Below, one piece after another: positions 11,511-24,370 of a stretch of 64,000 bases of DNA. Location of the stretch: assembly GCA_025331565.1 (NCBI GenBank), contig JAFREQ010000077.1:186001-250000 (forward strand), written 5' to 3'. The notes under the pieces were generated by a model. That model saw only the letters and a list, made by a program, of their open reading frames with translations. It had not been told where the DNA came from and ran no database searches. A program made the position numbers and the translations under genes. The stretch is from Holacanthus passer (lineage: Eukaryota > Chordata > Actinopteri > Pomacanthidae). Every line of letters starts with the position of its first letter. Position 1 is the stretch's first letter.

Positions 11511-12010
11511 TTTAGCACGGACTGAGGCTGGTAAACAAGCCAACAAATATACAGTATAGTGAGGGATGCTGCAGTTCTATTGTTGGCATTTTGTGGAGCT
11601 CGGGAGCAGGTGAGCTCCTCCAAATCAATTGTGAACTCGCATCGATACTGTTTCTGTTAAATTAACTGGACAACGAGAACACCACGGATATTTTACTGCC
11701 AAAGTCTCGGCTTTCGGTGAAAGAGTTAAGCACCGCTAAATTATGTCCATCTCCAAAGAACGCATACTGCATAAAGCAGACCATTTTATTCACTTAACTC
11801 AGTTGTTGGATCAATTCAGTAAATTTAACTTTGCACAAACATCCATGCTTCATTAACATTACAAGGAAACCATCATCTTTTTGCTACTTTCACTACATTA
11901 CATGATGGTTAACCTGTCACCATAGCAAACTGGCAGCTGTGTGCATACCTGTATTAAATATAGACTGGGAAAACATGTGGCTCTAAGATCAGGCTGTCCT
12001 GTTGCCACAG
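11511..12010. other. Anonymous DNA
   Basis: I see no gene and no recognised repeat between the island at 11.2-11.5 kb and the SINE-like cluster at 12.0 kb. Confidence 0.5.
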
Positions 12011-12014
12011 CTTT

Positions 12015-12120
12015 AATCCACACATCTGCACAGCATCGCGATTATGATGGGTTGTCACACAACAGCAGCAAACCCCTAACCTTGGCAGTGTCAGGTCGAT
12101 GCTCTATCTATTGAGCCGCA
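12015..12120 (-). repeat. tRNA-like SINE head, antisense
   Basis: Read on the minus strand, it has a tRNA A-box-like GGCTCAATAGATAGAGC, then AAGGTTAGGGGTTTG where the B box would be, then CTGCTGTTGTGTGAC. This order matches the head of the common percomorph tRNA-derived SINE whose tail is seen at 44640-44945. The B box is decayed and no cloverleaf can be supported, so it is not a working tRNA gene. Confidence 0.5.
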
Positions 12121-12121
12121 C

Positions 12122-12180
12122 ATGTAATAAAACCCTTAATCCTGCCAGTGTTGGTGTCTCGCTCTGCCCGCTAAGCTTCA
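12122..12180 (-). repeat. Second tRNA-like head, 60 bases upstream
   Basis: Offset by exactly 60 bases, this segment repeats the landmarks of its neighbour on the plus strand: AACCCTTAAT beside AACCCCTAAC, CCAGTG beside GCAGTG and GCTCTGCCCG beside GCTCTATCTA. On the minus strand it reads AGCTTAGCGGGCAGAGCGAG, like a tRNA D-arm. It is probably a second, more diverged tRNA-derived head in tandem. Confidence 0.4.
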
Positions 12181-12331
12181 GAGGACATGGGATACCCAAA
12201 CCTGGAAGCAGTGAAACATCTCAGGAAGCAGGATGAGACGTAGCAGAAAGTCAGGAGACAAAATGAAGGACAAAACAGCCCAAACACCAGAGGGAAAATC
12301 TCTTATAGTTTGATTGCCCTGGTGGAGGAGA

Positions 12332-12420
12332 GAAGGCGTCCTTGTGGTTTAAAGATACTGTGCTGTAATTAGAAAGTCACGGGTTAAATCCCATCAGCAG
12401 CCAACACATCCATCGACAGC
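12332..12420 (+). repeat. tRNA-derived SINE head, sense
   Basis: The stretch has TGTGGTTTAAAGATACTG as an A-box-like element and ACGGGTTAAATCCC as a good B-box match, correctly spaced about 30 bases apart, then CAGCAGCCAACACATCC. This is the arrangement of a polymerase III SINE head. It lies in opposite orientation to the heads at 12015-12180. Confidence 0.5.
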
Positions 12421-12539
12421 GTTTGTCCTGTTAAAATGTCTTCACTACTCTCTTGTTTGGTGTATTTTGCATGCATGGCGCTCTCTGGCTATTGACCATA
12501 CTCTGGTTAAGGTCTAATGTGGATTAAGCTTTTTAAAAA

Positions 12540-13140
12540 GAACCTATCGCACCCTGATTGAGTTTCCAGGAATAGCTTAACATAATATTGCATAAGCCCG
12601 CCACCTCCACCCTCTATATTTGACTAAGTAGATGGCTTTCAATACCTAAAGAAATAATTATCCCGAGTGTAATTTGTGCAATCGTCTCTAAAATGACCTG
12701 ACAAATAGGCTTGTTAATGCAGATTCTGAAATAAGCACTCTGCCAAGTGCTGTGAAATTTGCCTTTGGTGGACAAATCAATAAGAGTCACCCACCGTGTT
12801 CGGTACTTCTGGGAGACAATCACATTTTAATGTCATGGTGATACAAAGTCTTTGGACCTCGCCTTTTGTTCCCGTCATATACTGCGGACCACGTCTCACC
12901 ACGAGCCAATTAAATAAAAGCAGAACAACCAATGTGTCAAACAGGCTCATAAATTGGCTGTCTGTTACTCCGGCTGTGCACAGAGTCGCAGTCTTTGACA
13001 GACTTCTATGAAAAGTGTATGTTAATTGTTTTGGTTAAGCCATTTTTTCCCCTCACTTTTCTGCACATGTTTTTGAGTTCAACAAGCAGGTTTTATGGTT
13101 TTATGAAGACGGCTCAGCCTTAATATAATATATACAAAGA
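12540..13140. other. Anonymous DNA
   Basis: A GC-richer patch at 12840-13000 holds CCAATTAAATAAAAGC and CGGCTGTGCACAGAGTCG but no open exon. Otherwise nothing is recognised. Confidence 0.45.
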
Positions 13141-13149
13141 TCCTAGCAA

Positions 13150-13345
13150 ATTTCATTATCAATTGATCTGTGGTTTAATTTTTCTAATTGATTGGTAAGT
13201 AAGACCAAAAAAATATGACGTTCATTAAGTTACAAAGTTAGAGAACAAATTTCATCAACTGGAACCAGGAAATATTAGACATTATTTTGATTAACAAAAT
13301 TGTGGGCCGACTGATTGACTAATAACTTCAACATTATAAAGATCT
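13150..13345. repeat. ATTAAT-rich dispersed repeat, copy 3
   Basis: It begins with TTTCATTATCAATTGATCTG and ends with GACTGATTGACTAATAACTTC, in the AATTGAT/GATTAAC style of the family. Its middle is heavily diverged. Confidence 0.5.
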
Positions 13346-13349
13346 ATGT

Positions 13350-16300
13350 CTCCTCCACTCTATGACAAACCATCACTGATGAGTCTCATGCAGTGTTTCC
13401 CAGCTCACAGGTGGCACATTTCCAGTTGCCAGCGAACAGCAATGTGCTTCTGAGCGTTCACTTTTAATATCTGACCACCACCTATGAATTCACATGATGG
13501 TGTGGCTGTCTGAGCTGTCAGGGCTACGACATGCTGCCACTCGACTCTGTGCCTGTGTTCATCGCACCACACCAGCGGTGGGAAACGTCTGGCCACAGCC
13601 TCAGCAACAGTTTCTTTTCCAGCTTTGCAGTTTGATTGTTTATCTTTATATGTATTTGTTCAATAACACTCAATAATATGCGTCTCAATATTCAGAGTGG
13701 CCATATCATTTCAACTTTTGTGCTTAATTGCGGGAGAGAAGAGGGCAGTGTATGTACACATCGCACATTTCAACATCTCTGTGTCTGTGTGCAGCTCAGA
13801 GTTCAGACAGTTATGCAATCATGTGACCTTCATCTACCCACAGGGTCATAAATAAGAAAGTCTATGCCGCCAAGAATTTACAGCTGAAATCAGCTCCTAT
13901 ATACATTTCAAAAGTTTATAAGAACATTAATATGTTAATTGCAATAGTTCGGCACAAAGCATCCACCATTATTCTGTTTTTCCACTTGTAGTTCTATAAA
14001 GCAATGTTTTAACAAGTGGGTCCCCATTGTTTGTATCATGCATGAGGATGCACATGCACATACACTATCACACAGATTTACATCTTACATCTTTCACAAT
14101 GTACCACTGAACGACAGCTGGCCACGGTAATGCAGCAAGAAATGTAGCAATGCACCAACAAAGGCAAGGAAGACGAAGACTACAGGCTTGTTAAATGTGG
14201 ATGTAAACAAAGCAGGATTTAAATTATTTAGAAATCGGCTTTGCAATTGCTTTATGAAAAGGAAATGCATTCAACCTGTTTGTTAGACTTCAAGACTTCA
14301 ACATTTTCATGAGTAAGACTGAATCGAAACTTTCTTTTGTTAGTTTACAAGAAAACTCCACAGGGCACATTTAACAACACAAAGAGATTCAACTGATTTA
14401 GTGTGTCAGTGCCTCTGACCTTACTGCTCCATTATGTTATGTATTAAGGAAACCTCCTGAACTGTTTCATTACTCCTCCTTTCCTTCACTCAGTGACTAA
14501 CAGCTCCAGAGACATATCAGTATTTTCAAGGAGAGAGACTCCATTCAGCCATCAGCGAAGAGATGACGATTGATCACGATTTCACGCCGTCTGCAAAGCA
14601 GCTGTCAACAATAGCAATGAAATGATGCCTTTTAGTCAATAGGCCTTTAAGAAGTGAGCAATCAAATTTTACTTGATTAAGTTTAAAGTGGCATGTGTTT
14701 ATTGATTGCTCTCACTCTCATATTTCCTTTCCTGTTTATTTGATTGTTCCACGACGGGACAAAGTCCACATCAAACATTAGTCGTTAAGAAATAATTACA
14801 TTAATTGATCATGCTTTTTTTTTTCTCTGCAGGGAAAAAGCACTAAATCATTCACTGGTGAATTAAACACCAGAAAGAGAAAATATTTTCTCACATCTCA
14901 GACTCCTGTTAGTACCTGAAGTAACACAGAAACCTGATTGAATGCACTGCGTCACTATGCAGAAAAGGGGAATTTATGGATACATACTGAGCCTTTGTGT
15001 TGAATGTTTTGGGGGTTTTTTTTCTAATACAGTGGGGTTTGTGTAGATTAAAGTGTTAATGGTAACCAAGGGAAAACACCAGTAGGTGATAAAAATTGAG
15101 AACAGCAATAACAACAATAGCTGTGGGAAAGAGCGACAACGGAAGCTGAGGGGACACGAAGATTTAGAGGCCATTTGATCGGTTATAAAACTGAAGATCT
15201 CCAAAGCAACAAAACGACCTGTGTAATATTTTAAAATAATTGCAGATGGTCGCACACTGGGGGTTGGTTTTAAAGTATTAAATTAATTTGGCCAGCAAGC
15301 ATAGACACACGCCGCAGAGCCGACAGCCAGTGCAGCACTTTGTTTTCCCAGCAACTGTAACTTTTAGTTCATACGATCCCGCCAAGAGTTGTTTCTGCAG
15401 ACAGTATACTTTGGTCATTAGTGTTTATGATGACACCAACTTTACTTTTGATAACATAAAAAACAGCTAAAAATACACTGTTGACGCTTTAACACAACTT
15501 GTTCCCTGTGAGGGCTTTAAGGGTATTTTCACGCTGAGATGCTTCCCTGACCTCATCAACCTGCCCCGACACCGTCATTCATCAATGTAGCCATTAAAAG
15601 TAATGACCTCTGTAGAGCTGCTTCATGATTTAATGGCAAGCACTCCTCACAGAGAACTTGGTTAAAGGTATTGTTTACAGATGAAGAAAAAGACTGTCAG
15701 GGTAATGAATTTTTACACCATCAACTCCCCCTACTTTTTGTGTTTGGAGTACTATGTAATGCTGATATATGAATGCTGCCGCAATGATAATGATGCAAGG
15801 CTAAAATGGGCTTGCATATTGTTGTGCTAAGTTATTGCTTATGTGCAGATAAAATAAACATGAAATTATGGGCTCCATAACCATATGCAACAGAAGCTGA
15901 TACGTCAAATCTACAGAAAGAAGGAGCAAATTATCACCTGAAGCCAAAGTGAAACCTGTACAGCTAAGCCCTAAGACAAAATATCTGCCTACACTATGAG
16001 GCTTAATGAGGCAAAACACCATTATCATAGTGACGAACACACCAATAAATTACTCAACCACTGGCGACTTCATTACCAGTAAACTGATTGAAGTGTCTAT
16101 AGATAACTCAGTGTTACACAACCCTTTCCACTGCAGTAATATTGCTGTCTACATAAAACACATAAAGTTGTGGTAATATGTGTGAAGGCACTCGGAAATC
16201 CATTTAGTCCCGCAATGCAATATTGCAGTGTGGAATTCTTCTCCCAGAGATGTGCCATGCAAATGAGATTTTTGCAACTTGACGAGATGAGAGTGCAGTT

Positions 16301-16700
16301 TGGTCATAATGATGCTGTAATGTTCAAGGTTACTAACCTGCTTGTATGGCGGAGGGGAGGTACAAAAGTCTGAAGTCGTTTCTGAGAAAAGTGTTAACAT
16401 TAGTCACTGATCATGTCGTTATCTTTGCGACGTGACGCGTTTTTATATACGAGACAAGTTTTTATTCTTTACGTGCACTGAGCTGAAAATCACTTCATTG
16501 ACTTGTTCACAACTTCCCTAAAATACTGACAAGTGTCCTCTGTGCAGCATCACTAACAAGTCCTTCAAATTAGACAATACGTTTGTCCATATACAGATAT
16601 CAGCAGGATCTGTCACATCCTCAAAAACTTTTACAAATCACTGTAATATAACATTAGTTTCTCCCACCACTTCATTGCCACAGAGGTCAGGGTAGAGACA
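13350..16700. other. Anonymous AT-rich DNA
   Basis: There is no gene. A T-rich run followed by CTCTGCAG (to about 14832) is a strong-looking splice acceptor, but the frames after it close quickly and no donor fits. A perfect 12-base palindrome, TGCAATATTGCA, lies at 16216-16227, with an octamer ATGCAAAT at 16257-16264. Single sites like these occur by chance. Confidence 0.5.
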
Positions 16701-16715
16701 TGGCATGTCTCCAGT

Positions 16716-16759
16716 GAAGAAGAAGAAGCAGAAGAAGAAGATGAAAGATGAAAGATGAG
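16716..16759 (+). repeat. (GAA)n-rich microsatellite
   Basis: An interrupted AAG/GAA repeat grades into GATGAAA repeats. It is simple sequence, purine-only on the plus strand for most of its length. Confidence 0.75.
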
Positions 16760-16872
16760 GGGGATTATTGTTATCAGTATTATAGTTTAGATATAATTTT
16801 ACACTTACAGTTTGGATATTCACATAAATGGCAATATGATACACTAGATAGCAAATCAGGAAATATTCAAGT

Positions 16873-16912
16873 TTGAGGATAAGATAAGATAAATCTTTAT
16901 TCGTCCCTAATT
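16873..16912 (+). repeat. Retrotransposon 3' tail fragment
   Basis: The words GATAAGATAAGATAA and CTTTATTCGTCCC match the tail widely shared by fish non-LTR elements (tandem GATAA, then CTTTATTNGTCCC). No upstream body of the element is recognisable, so this is a 5'-truncated remnant. Confidence 0.5.
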
Positions 16913-16914
16913 TT

Positions 16915-19900
16915 CGTTGAATTTTTAGCTTTAGGTTTTAGGAATTAAGTTTCATGTTTGGTTGTGTTCTGGCTTTAGGTTAGTGTTTTTTGTTTGTTTG
17001 TTTCAGGGGACATTTTGTGCTTCTATTCGACAGCCGACAGCGAAGAGATAACAGACAATCAAGGGAGAGAGATGGAGGCTGATGATATGCAACAAAAGAC
17101 CCCAGGCAGACGTTAATGGCCGACACCTTACACTGGAGGCCACGAGGGCTCCTGTTAGCGTTTCTTTAGTTAGTTTTAGGTTCAGCTCAGTTGACAAAAT
17201 CCAGAAAACAACTTTCTGTTTCATGATAAACAAACTCGTCTCCTCTGTGGTTCTTGATGAAGCATCAATAGCTGGTGAGAAACGATTGATTGAAGTTTGT
17301 CTCCTTCTCCCTGTCATCAGAGGACTCATAGTGACTTGAAACAATGCTTTATGATATCATTAAGGTTGATAAAACTAAGGAAAAATGAGCTCGGATCCTG
17401 CCGAGTTCTTGTCAAAAAGCTCATTTTACTGCAAACGACATGTTCTTGTTCAATTTGTGATGTTTGTTTATTTTGCCTGATGACAAACCTCCCCTTTGTG
17501 TTGAACAGCCGGTGAAGAAATAAACACATGGAAGACACCTCACACCAACTGTGCCGCATCTCATTGTCTGTATTTAACAAAGGAATGGGTGTCGAGGTTA
17601 TCAAACCATGGCCATTCCCTCTCTAACTGTGACAGGAAGAGACAGATGATCGGTTTGTTCCTCATAGCTGTGCAGTAAACATCAGTTCCATTCCGCTTTG
17701 TTATTATAAAAACACAAACTTAACCTCATGTAAACAGAAATGTGACCTGATTTGGCTCCGTGTTTTGAGCAACGAATAAAGTGTCAGCGTGGTAAAAATT
17801 TGATCATGGTCTCCGTTTTTCAAACAGCGGCACAAAGCCATCTGTTGTCGCAGGCGATATGACTTTGTAATTGCCACTATCAAAAGTATAGAAATCTTTT
17901 GAGGCAAACATAGGCAGGATAATTACGACTCGTCTTGTCTTGGCATGTGATCCAGGAAAACTGTATTCAAAGAGTCCCCTGCATACATCGCTCAGCATGT
18001 TCCAGCAGACAACCAAACAGATGGATGCATCACTGCAAGGATTAAATAAAGCCTCAGACATTAAAGTTAAGTTCAGTTTTATTTACTAGGGTGTCTCGGT
18101 CAACATGTTGATTGAAATTGAAAATGCCTTGCAGAGGCCGACTGTGTGTTCTCATGACAAACTCAAGTTTCGAAATTCATTTTTAGTTTTCACTTGTGTA
18201 CTTTGTATTATTACAAAATTTAACAATTCATCTCCTAACTTTGTCTTGAAAGTTCTGATGCCTTTGGAGTTATGTGTTTCTTTCATTTCTTGTTGTTAGA
18301 TTTAGCTTTAATAAGCAAAACATGTTCAGCAAGTTTCCTGTTTGGAGGAGAGGTGTTGGTACCAGTGTGATGTTGTTTGAGTTCAGAGGGTGAGTTTTTC
18401 TTTTATAACAACATTTTAACTTGGAGGTTGGTAGGTACCTTTTAAAACTGACAGATAGGCTGTATTCCCTTAGATATTCAGCCTAATGGAAGTATAAAGA
18501 ATCGGTGCTGTCAGAAATCCTCTTTGGGGACTTAAGACTTAGATGTTTTGAATTTAGATCAGAGCATTTTTGAAAATCAGAATATATATGAATTGGGTTT
18601 TGTATCTTGAAAACAATTCTTAACTCAAGGTCCACCGCCTAATTTTTTTTGTGGAACTTCCAACAGAAAAATATCTCCAAGGTCAAGAATGAGGTTTTGT
18701 ATTATTTATGTTGCCTCTCATCATTCTTACTTTGTGAGAGCTGCACGGAGACTCAGTGGTCAGACACCGGGTGCATGTTGGTCCATGTCAGAACACAAAT
18801 CACCTCTCTATTCTGTCCTTGTAGGTGGACCACGTTTGCCTTTGTGCTGCCAATCACTGTCGTCTATCACTAATTTGAGCCCGAGTCAGAGGAAGCAAGG
18901 TAGAGGCCAGGAAACATTACACAAAATGCAGGCCAGAGGGATCTTTGCTTTTTGAAAAGAAGACAGCTACTGGTTAAAGGCTGATTTAGTATTTGACTTT
19001 CCACTGCAGCAGAAATGACTGGCAGCAAAGAGACAGACGTTTAAGATGCCTGACTTTTAGCCGGAAAAATCACACATATGACAAATGATGTAATTGAATA
19101 TTTAAAAGATGTTTTTTGCCAGTCACAAAAATAAATTTGACCAAGTGTAAATGTCTGTTGTGTCTGTTGTCTGTCAGCAAGCTAGTTCAGTAGTTAGTTA
19201 GTGGAGTGCTGACTTGTGACTGGTCATCTTCCCATTCAGCTTTATTTAAAGTTTGAGAGTTGCAGGAGTCTTAATGTTAAGAAGTGTGTCCATGAGTCCA
19301 TGTACTAATCTCCTTTATCCAATCATGTGTTCACAAAGTGTTGAACCTCTCTCCATCCTCGCTTGTAAACGACTGAGTCTTTCCAGGATGAACCTTTCAT
19401 ACCCAATCATGATCCTATCACCTGTTACCAATCAACCTGTTTACCTGTGGAATGATCCAAACAGGTGTTTTTGGATCAGTCCACAACTTTCACAGTCTTT
19501 TGTTGCTCCTGTCTCAACTTGTTTGAAATGTGTTGCTGCCATCAAATTCAGAATAAGCAGATAGTTGATGAGGTCAAACATTAAATCTATTGACTTTGTA
19601 CTGTTTTCAATTGAGCATATGTCAAAAAGGATCAGCAAATGATCACATTCTGTTTCATTTATTTTTACCACATCATGACTTGAATGTACAGGACTTTTTA
19701 TTTCACTACACGTTTGACTGTTGCAGAATAGATGATGAACAGGTGAAATCATCTGCAAGTCTAAATATGCTTTGAATGTCCAAATAGAACAAACCAACAC
19801 AGGCCATTATAAGGTGATATTGTGGTTATTGCCACTGAATGAGACTCAAATGTGAAATAAAAATGTTGACATAGCTTTTAAAGTTTTATATTCATTGACA

Positions 19901-21670
19901 ATTGTCTGTTTTATCATTCACACTGAATGAAACATAATCCGACACAGACAGATGAGATAAATTCAGGAGGGAGAAACACTCCACACAAGACAAACAACAG
20001 AGTGCAGTATGAAAGCAGCAATATACCAGAAATAAACTTGAACCTGCGTGAAATGAAACTGTTGTGAAACCTCTGTTGAACACAGCGTTGTCTGCACATC
20101 TGTATGCTCACTGTGACACATCTGGCCTGTTCCCTCGCACTCCCTGCCAGATGTGGAGGTGCAAATCACAGGCTAACTGTATTATAGGAGGAGGAGGGAG
20201 TCAGAGGCTCGATCTCATTGACCATGACCTTCACACACTTTAATTATTGTCACCTGCATGCTCAGCGTTAATGTTTGAGTGCAAGAGGGCGCAAAGGCTT
20301 AAAATGCTGAATGTGGAATCACAGGACAAACTGTTTATGGCTGCTCCTTTCATGTTTTATTTCCCGTTTCATTTTTGTGATGTTTCTGATTTTCATTTTT
20401 AATGTTACAACTCTACAAATTGTGGATCATTTCCTTTAGGTCTAGCTGGTGTGCAGAATTAAAGAAAGTATGGATTGGAAGATCAAACATTCATCAAGCA
20501 CTCGCCAACATTAAAGTGGAGAAGCCCAAACCGTGTTTCCTACAAATTACTTTTTATGATTTATGTTCCTACGAAATATAAGGTATCGATGCGTGAAGTA
20601 GTGTGACATTCATCTTGTAAAGATAAAAGTAATGGTGTAGAGGTCAAATGCACAAACAGCTTGACATGGAGATGGAGGTTAAGTTACTGCTGATATTCTC
20701 AATATTCAACTATGAACATTATCTTTTTCCTAACATTTAATTCTTGGCTTCATTTCCAAAAATGAAATTAAACATTAATCATGCTTTCTTTGCCATGAGC
20801 GAACACTGTAAGAGTAAAAATTTAAATACATATTTAAACATTTTCTCAACAGTGAACATTTTGTAAGATATTGTATGTTCCCAAAAACCTATTTTTACTT
20901 TTGCAAAATTGTTGAATATAAACATAACTCTTGGATGCAGACCCAAATACATGAGGGATTTTACTTTGAATATTCTGACTCAGTATTGCTTTTTACTCTT
21001 CCGTCAACATGCTTGTCAGTTATCTGACAGCATCACGACAGCTCAGCAACACAGTGATACAGCCAGACAACACTGGAGGATGCCTACATTTCTAATCTCT
21101 TATTTAAAGTCATACAAATCTCATCTACTACAGAAAATATTGTACTTTAAGAAATGACAAATCATACTGTTTTAAAAATCTTTTAATATAGATTATGTGC
21201 TTTATTCTCATAACTGCTTAGTGGCCAAGTTTCCCCTGAAGTAGATCCCTTTGTTTTTAGCTTCAGAAGCAAAATCAGGAGCCGAATTTCTGCGTTTACT
21301 CCCAGTCAGACAAAGAGACAAGTGGTAGAAGTGATTTATATCAAAGTTGATTTGAAGAGCTTTACTCCGCTTTCCCCAATACACTTCATTTTACGTGAGT
21401 CTGTGATTGTTGACTCTCTACAAAAGAGGTGGGGTGAGCAACATTAGTAGGACCTACAGTCAGACACACAACGATTATGGGAAAAATAACAGAGCTTTCC
21501 TTTAAAGTCTTATAAGCTCTGCAACAACGGACCGAAAGCAATGGCAGTGGTAGACTCACACCTTCCTTTGCATATAACTTTCTGATATAAATAAATACAA
21601 GATGCTCTCAGCTACAGCTTGAGTATAATTATTCATGAGCCCACAGAGGAACCATACAGTGATATACTGT
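16915..21670. other. Anonymous AT-rich DNA
   Basis: Frames reach about 119 codons (19441-19800, minus) without recognisable domains. A possible acceptor, TTCTGTCCTTGTAG at about 18828, is followed 75 bases later by CAAGGTAGAG. Two of the three frames between them contain stops, so I do not call an exon. A short GTTT run sits near 16988. Confidence 0.5.
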
Positions 21671-21673
21671 ATT

Positions 21674-22008
21674 GCACTGCTGCAATAATTTGTCAGCTAG
21701 TCAATTGTCGGCAAATTAATTGACAACTTTTTTTAAAATCCAATAATCATTTGTCATATTTCAAGCAAAAATGCCACACAAATCAGAGTGTGTTGTTTTT
21801 CTGTTTTTCTTTGTAATACATGAGAGCTTTCTTTGGATTTCAGACTAATGGTCAAATAAATCAAGCAATCTGAACACATTACCTTCAGCTATGGGAAATT
21901 ATAATGAACATTTGCACCATTTTCAGACATTTTGCAAACTTAACGATTAATCACGGAAACAATCGGAAGACTAATCAATAATAAAATCAGTAGTTAGTTG
22001 CAGCACTA
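21674..22008. repeat. ATTAAT-rich dispersed repeat, copy 4, near full length
   Basis: It runs from GCACTGCTGCAATAATTTG to AGTTAGTTGCAGCACTA, so both ends carry an imperfect inverted TGCTGCAA/TTGCAGCA signature. Internal TTTCAAGCAAAAATGCC is a typical family word. This is one of the better-preserved copies. Confidence 0.65.
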
Positions 22009-22009
22009 A

Positions 22010-24050
22010 TACTTTTCACTGTATGATCTTGTTGTGTTCAGCTGTCTAACAACAGTGAAATAAACTGCTAGTTAACTGCACTGAACTGAAATCAATGTAT
22101 TCACTATGTATTATTATAAGAAAAATATTCTATTACCATCATGATATTGATATTTCAACCATAGCCCATCCCTGCTGCCCACACATTGCAGAAGTAGTCA
22201 CTTTAAGCAGCAATTCTCAAAAAGCCTGTGATCCACTCCCAAACTCCACGGCTGAGTCGCAGTTCCCACTTAATTCAACCACAGTACAGAAAGGAGCAGA
22301 GCAGCGGACCATAAAGCTCTTAGGGAGTGATGTAAGGAACAAGAAAATGTGAAAGGCTAGAACGGAAAATGAAAATGGAGGAGTGAAACGCTGGCAAATG
22401 AAAGCCCCTCTGGCCTTGTCTGGAAGTCCGGTGGTGCATTTGAGGGTCCTGACTGGCAGAAAGGTGTTTGGAGCTGAGCTTCAGAAGCCTGTTACAGGGA
22501 GAAGGTGTGTGTGGCAGCATTGTGCCCTGAAGAGCGTCTTCAATATGAGCATCAAGCAGTCCAAGAAAAACCCATCAAAACAAAATGAATGTGGGGGGGG
22601 ATACACTGAAGCACAATTTATATCCATGTTGCTCCACAGTGTCGCAAATTGAGTTAAGGGGTTGAAGCCAGGGAGACTCACACACCTGTCTATAGCTTTG
22701 TGTGTTTTTTTTTCTGCCAGCAGTTGCTAAAAAAAAATCAATGATATTATATATTGATGAGTCAATATATTCAGAGGAGTAGGAGGCAAAATAACTCCTG
22801 ACACGAGGCTGTTTTTTCTCCATCAGAATTCAAAGATGAATAAATCTAATATCGGCGAATTGATAGAAACTGTGAGAAGTGAATGTATTTATCTCTTTTG
22901 TATCATTTAATTGGGGGATGCAGTGGTCTCTAATACTATCGAGTCATCATTATTCAGACTGCTCAGTGCCGTGGTGGATATTTGCCAAGCTGCTCTGGGA
23001 ATACTCAGACGACCGGACTTTCTGCCAGAAGATGAGCTTTTTTTCCCCCCACTTTTCCTTCACTGTTTTAATGGAGCGTGTAATTCTAAAGCAGTTGTTC
23101 CAAGATGTGCATCGTTCAGAGATAAGACATTAATCATTTACTGGCACATAATACACTAATTTCATTATTTAATGGTTTGCATTGAAAATATCGTTAAAAT
23201 GAGATTAGGGAGGCAACCAAGTGGAGGTACCACACAATTGTTATGAATGCTTGTACATTCTCCTAAACTAACCTTTTTAATCATGCATTTTCCCAAAAAT
23301 TACAGGGCAATACCACGTAGTATTTTGGAGCCACATATCACGATTAAAACAGGTTCGGTTACAAGAAAAACATCTAGTTCTGTTAGCATTTTTTTTTTTT
23401 AAGACAAAAGAGGAAGGGGAAGAGGAGTTAAATTTGTTAACAATTTGAAATGAGAAATATAATAGAACCAAAAGTGACAGATGGTGTGACTTTCATGTGA
23501 TAATAAGAAGACACACATTTGTTTCTGCAAAAATGGCATTACCTCATAGGTCCATATTCATCATCTCCTTGTCCTCTCACACTGCACATACTGTCCTCAC
23601 ACACACACACACACACAGAAAGCTCACTGCCAGACACGTCTGACAAACAAGGTGCCTCAGGCAGTTCATTGGTAATGTAAATAACAGCCGGCAAACATGA
23701 ACTTTAATTAAAAGCACCCTCCTGAGTTCTGTTCTTTCAGAAACGTATATGAGCAAACATCCAAACTTAAACCTAAAAATCCCAAACTAACAATTCCAAA
23801 CTTACACTGTGCATCTATATTGCATTTTTAAAAATGATACAATGCAGATTATATTAAAATACACCCATTTGTTAACTGGAAGCACCAGAGAAAAGATCAC
23901 ACATTTCTCCAAACTGACCAGTGGGGAGCTGTGTGGACTGGCGGCTGCACACAGCATACTGTACTACAGCCATGGTAAACAAACAGTAGGAAGGGTGTCG
24001 AGTGGCCTCTCTCCAGACCAGCAGGGGTACACACAGGCTCAACTATAGTA
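22010..24050. other. Anonymous DNA with a short CA run
   Basis: (CA)10 lies at 23598-23617. A region at 22380-22520 is GC-richer and carries overlapping frames on both strands without known motifs. No other feature is supported. Confidence 0.5.
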
Positions 24051-24059
24051 CGCCAACTC

Positions 24060-24370
24060 ATTACAATTCATCCTAAATTTCATGGCAATCCATCCAGTAG
24101 TTGAGACATTTCAATAAAAAAAGCTCAAAAAAAAAAAATCAAAAAATCTCATGGTGTCGCTAGAGGAAAAGTCAGAGGACTACAAAGTCATTAAGATACT
24201 TCATCTGGGAACCATAAATGTCTGTATGATTGATTCTGTCACTCCATCCAGTAGATGTTGGTTTTTTTTACATGATAAAAGAAAAGGTCAAGGGATTATC
24301 AAATTTCATGGCAATCCATCTAGTAGTTGTTGAGATATTTCAGTCTGGACCAAAGTGGTGGATGGACCCA
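24060..24370 (+). repeat. CATGGCAATCCATC dispersed repeat
   Basis: The word TTTCATGGCAATCCATC occurs at about 24077 and again at about 24304, each followed by AGTAGTTG...GAGA.ATTTCA. Between them lie GGTGTCGCTAGAGGAAAAGTC and ATGTCTGTATGATTGATTC, and after them TCTGGACCAAAGTGGTGGA. This order is that of a common percomorph repeat with an internal direct duplication. The class is uncertain. Confidence 0.65.

Noticed and set aside
12015..12420. Functional tRNA genes
   Set aside because: A and B box-like words exist but no acceptor stem or anticodon stem can be formed; they fit decayed SINE heads.
14832..14916. Exon after the T-rich acceptor near 14832
   Set aside because: Frames close within 30 codons and no donor is placed properly.
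18834..18908. Possible 75-base exon between TTGTAG and GTAGAG
   Set aside because: Two of three frames contain stops and the composition does not stand out from the flanks.
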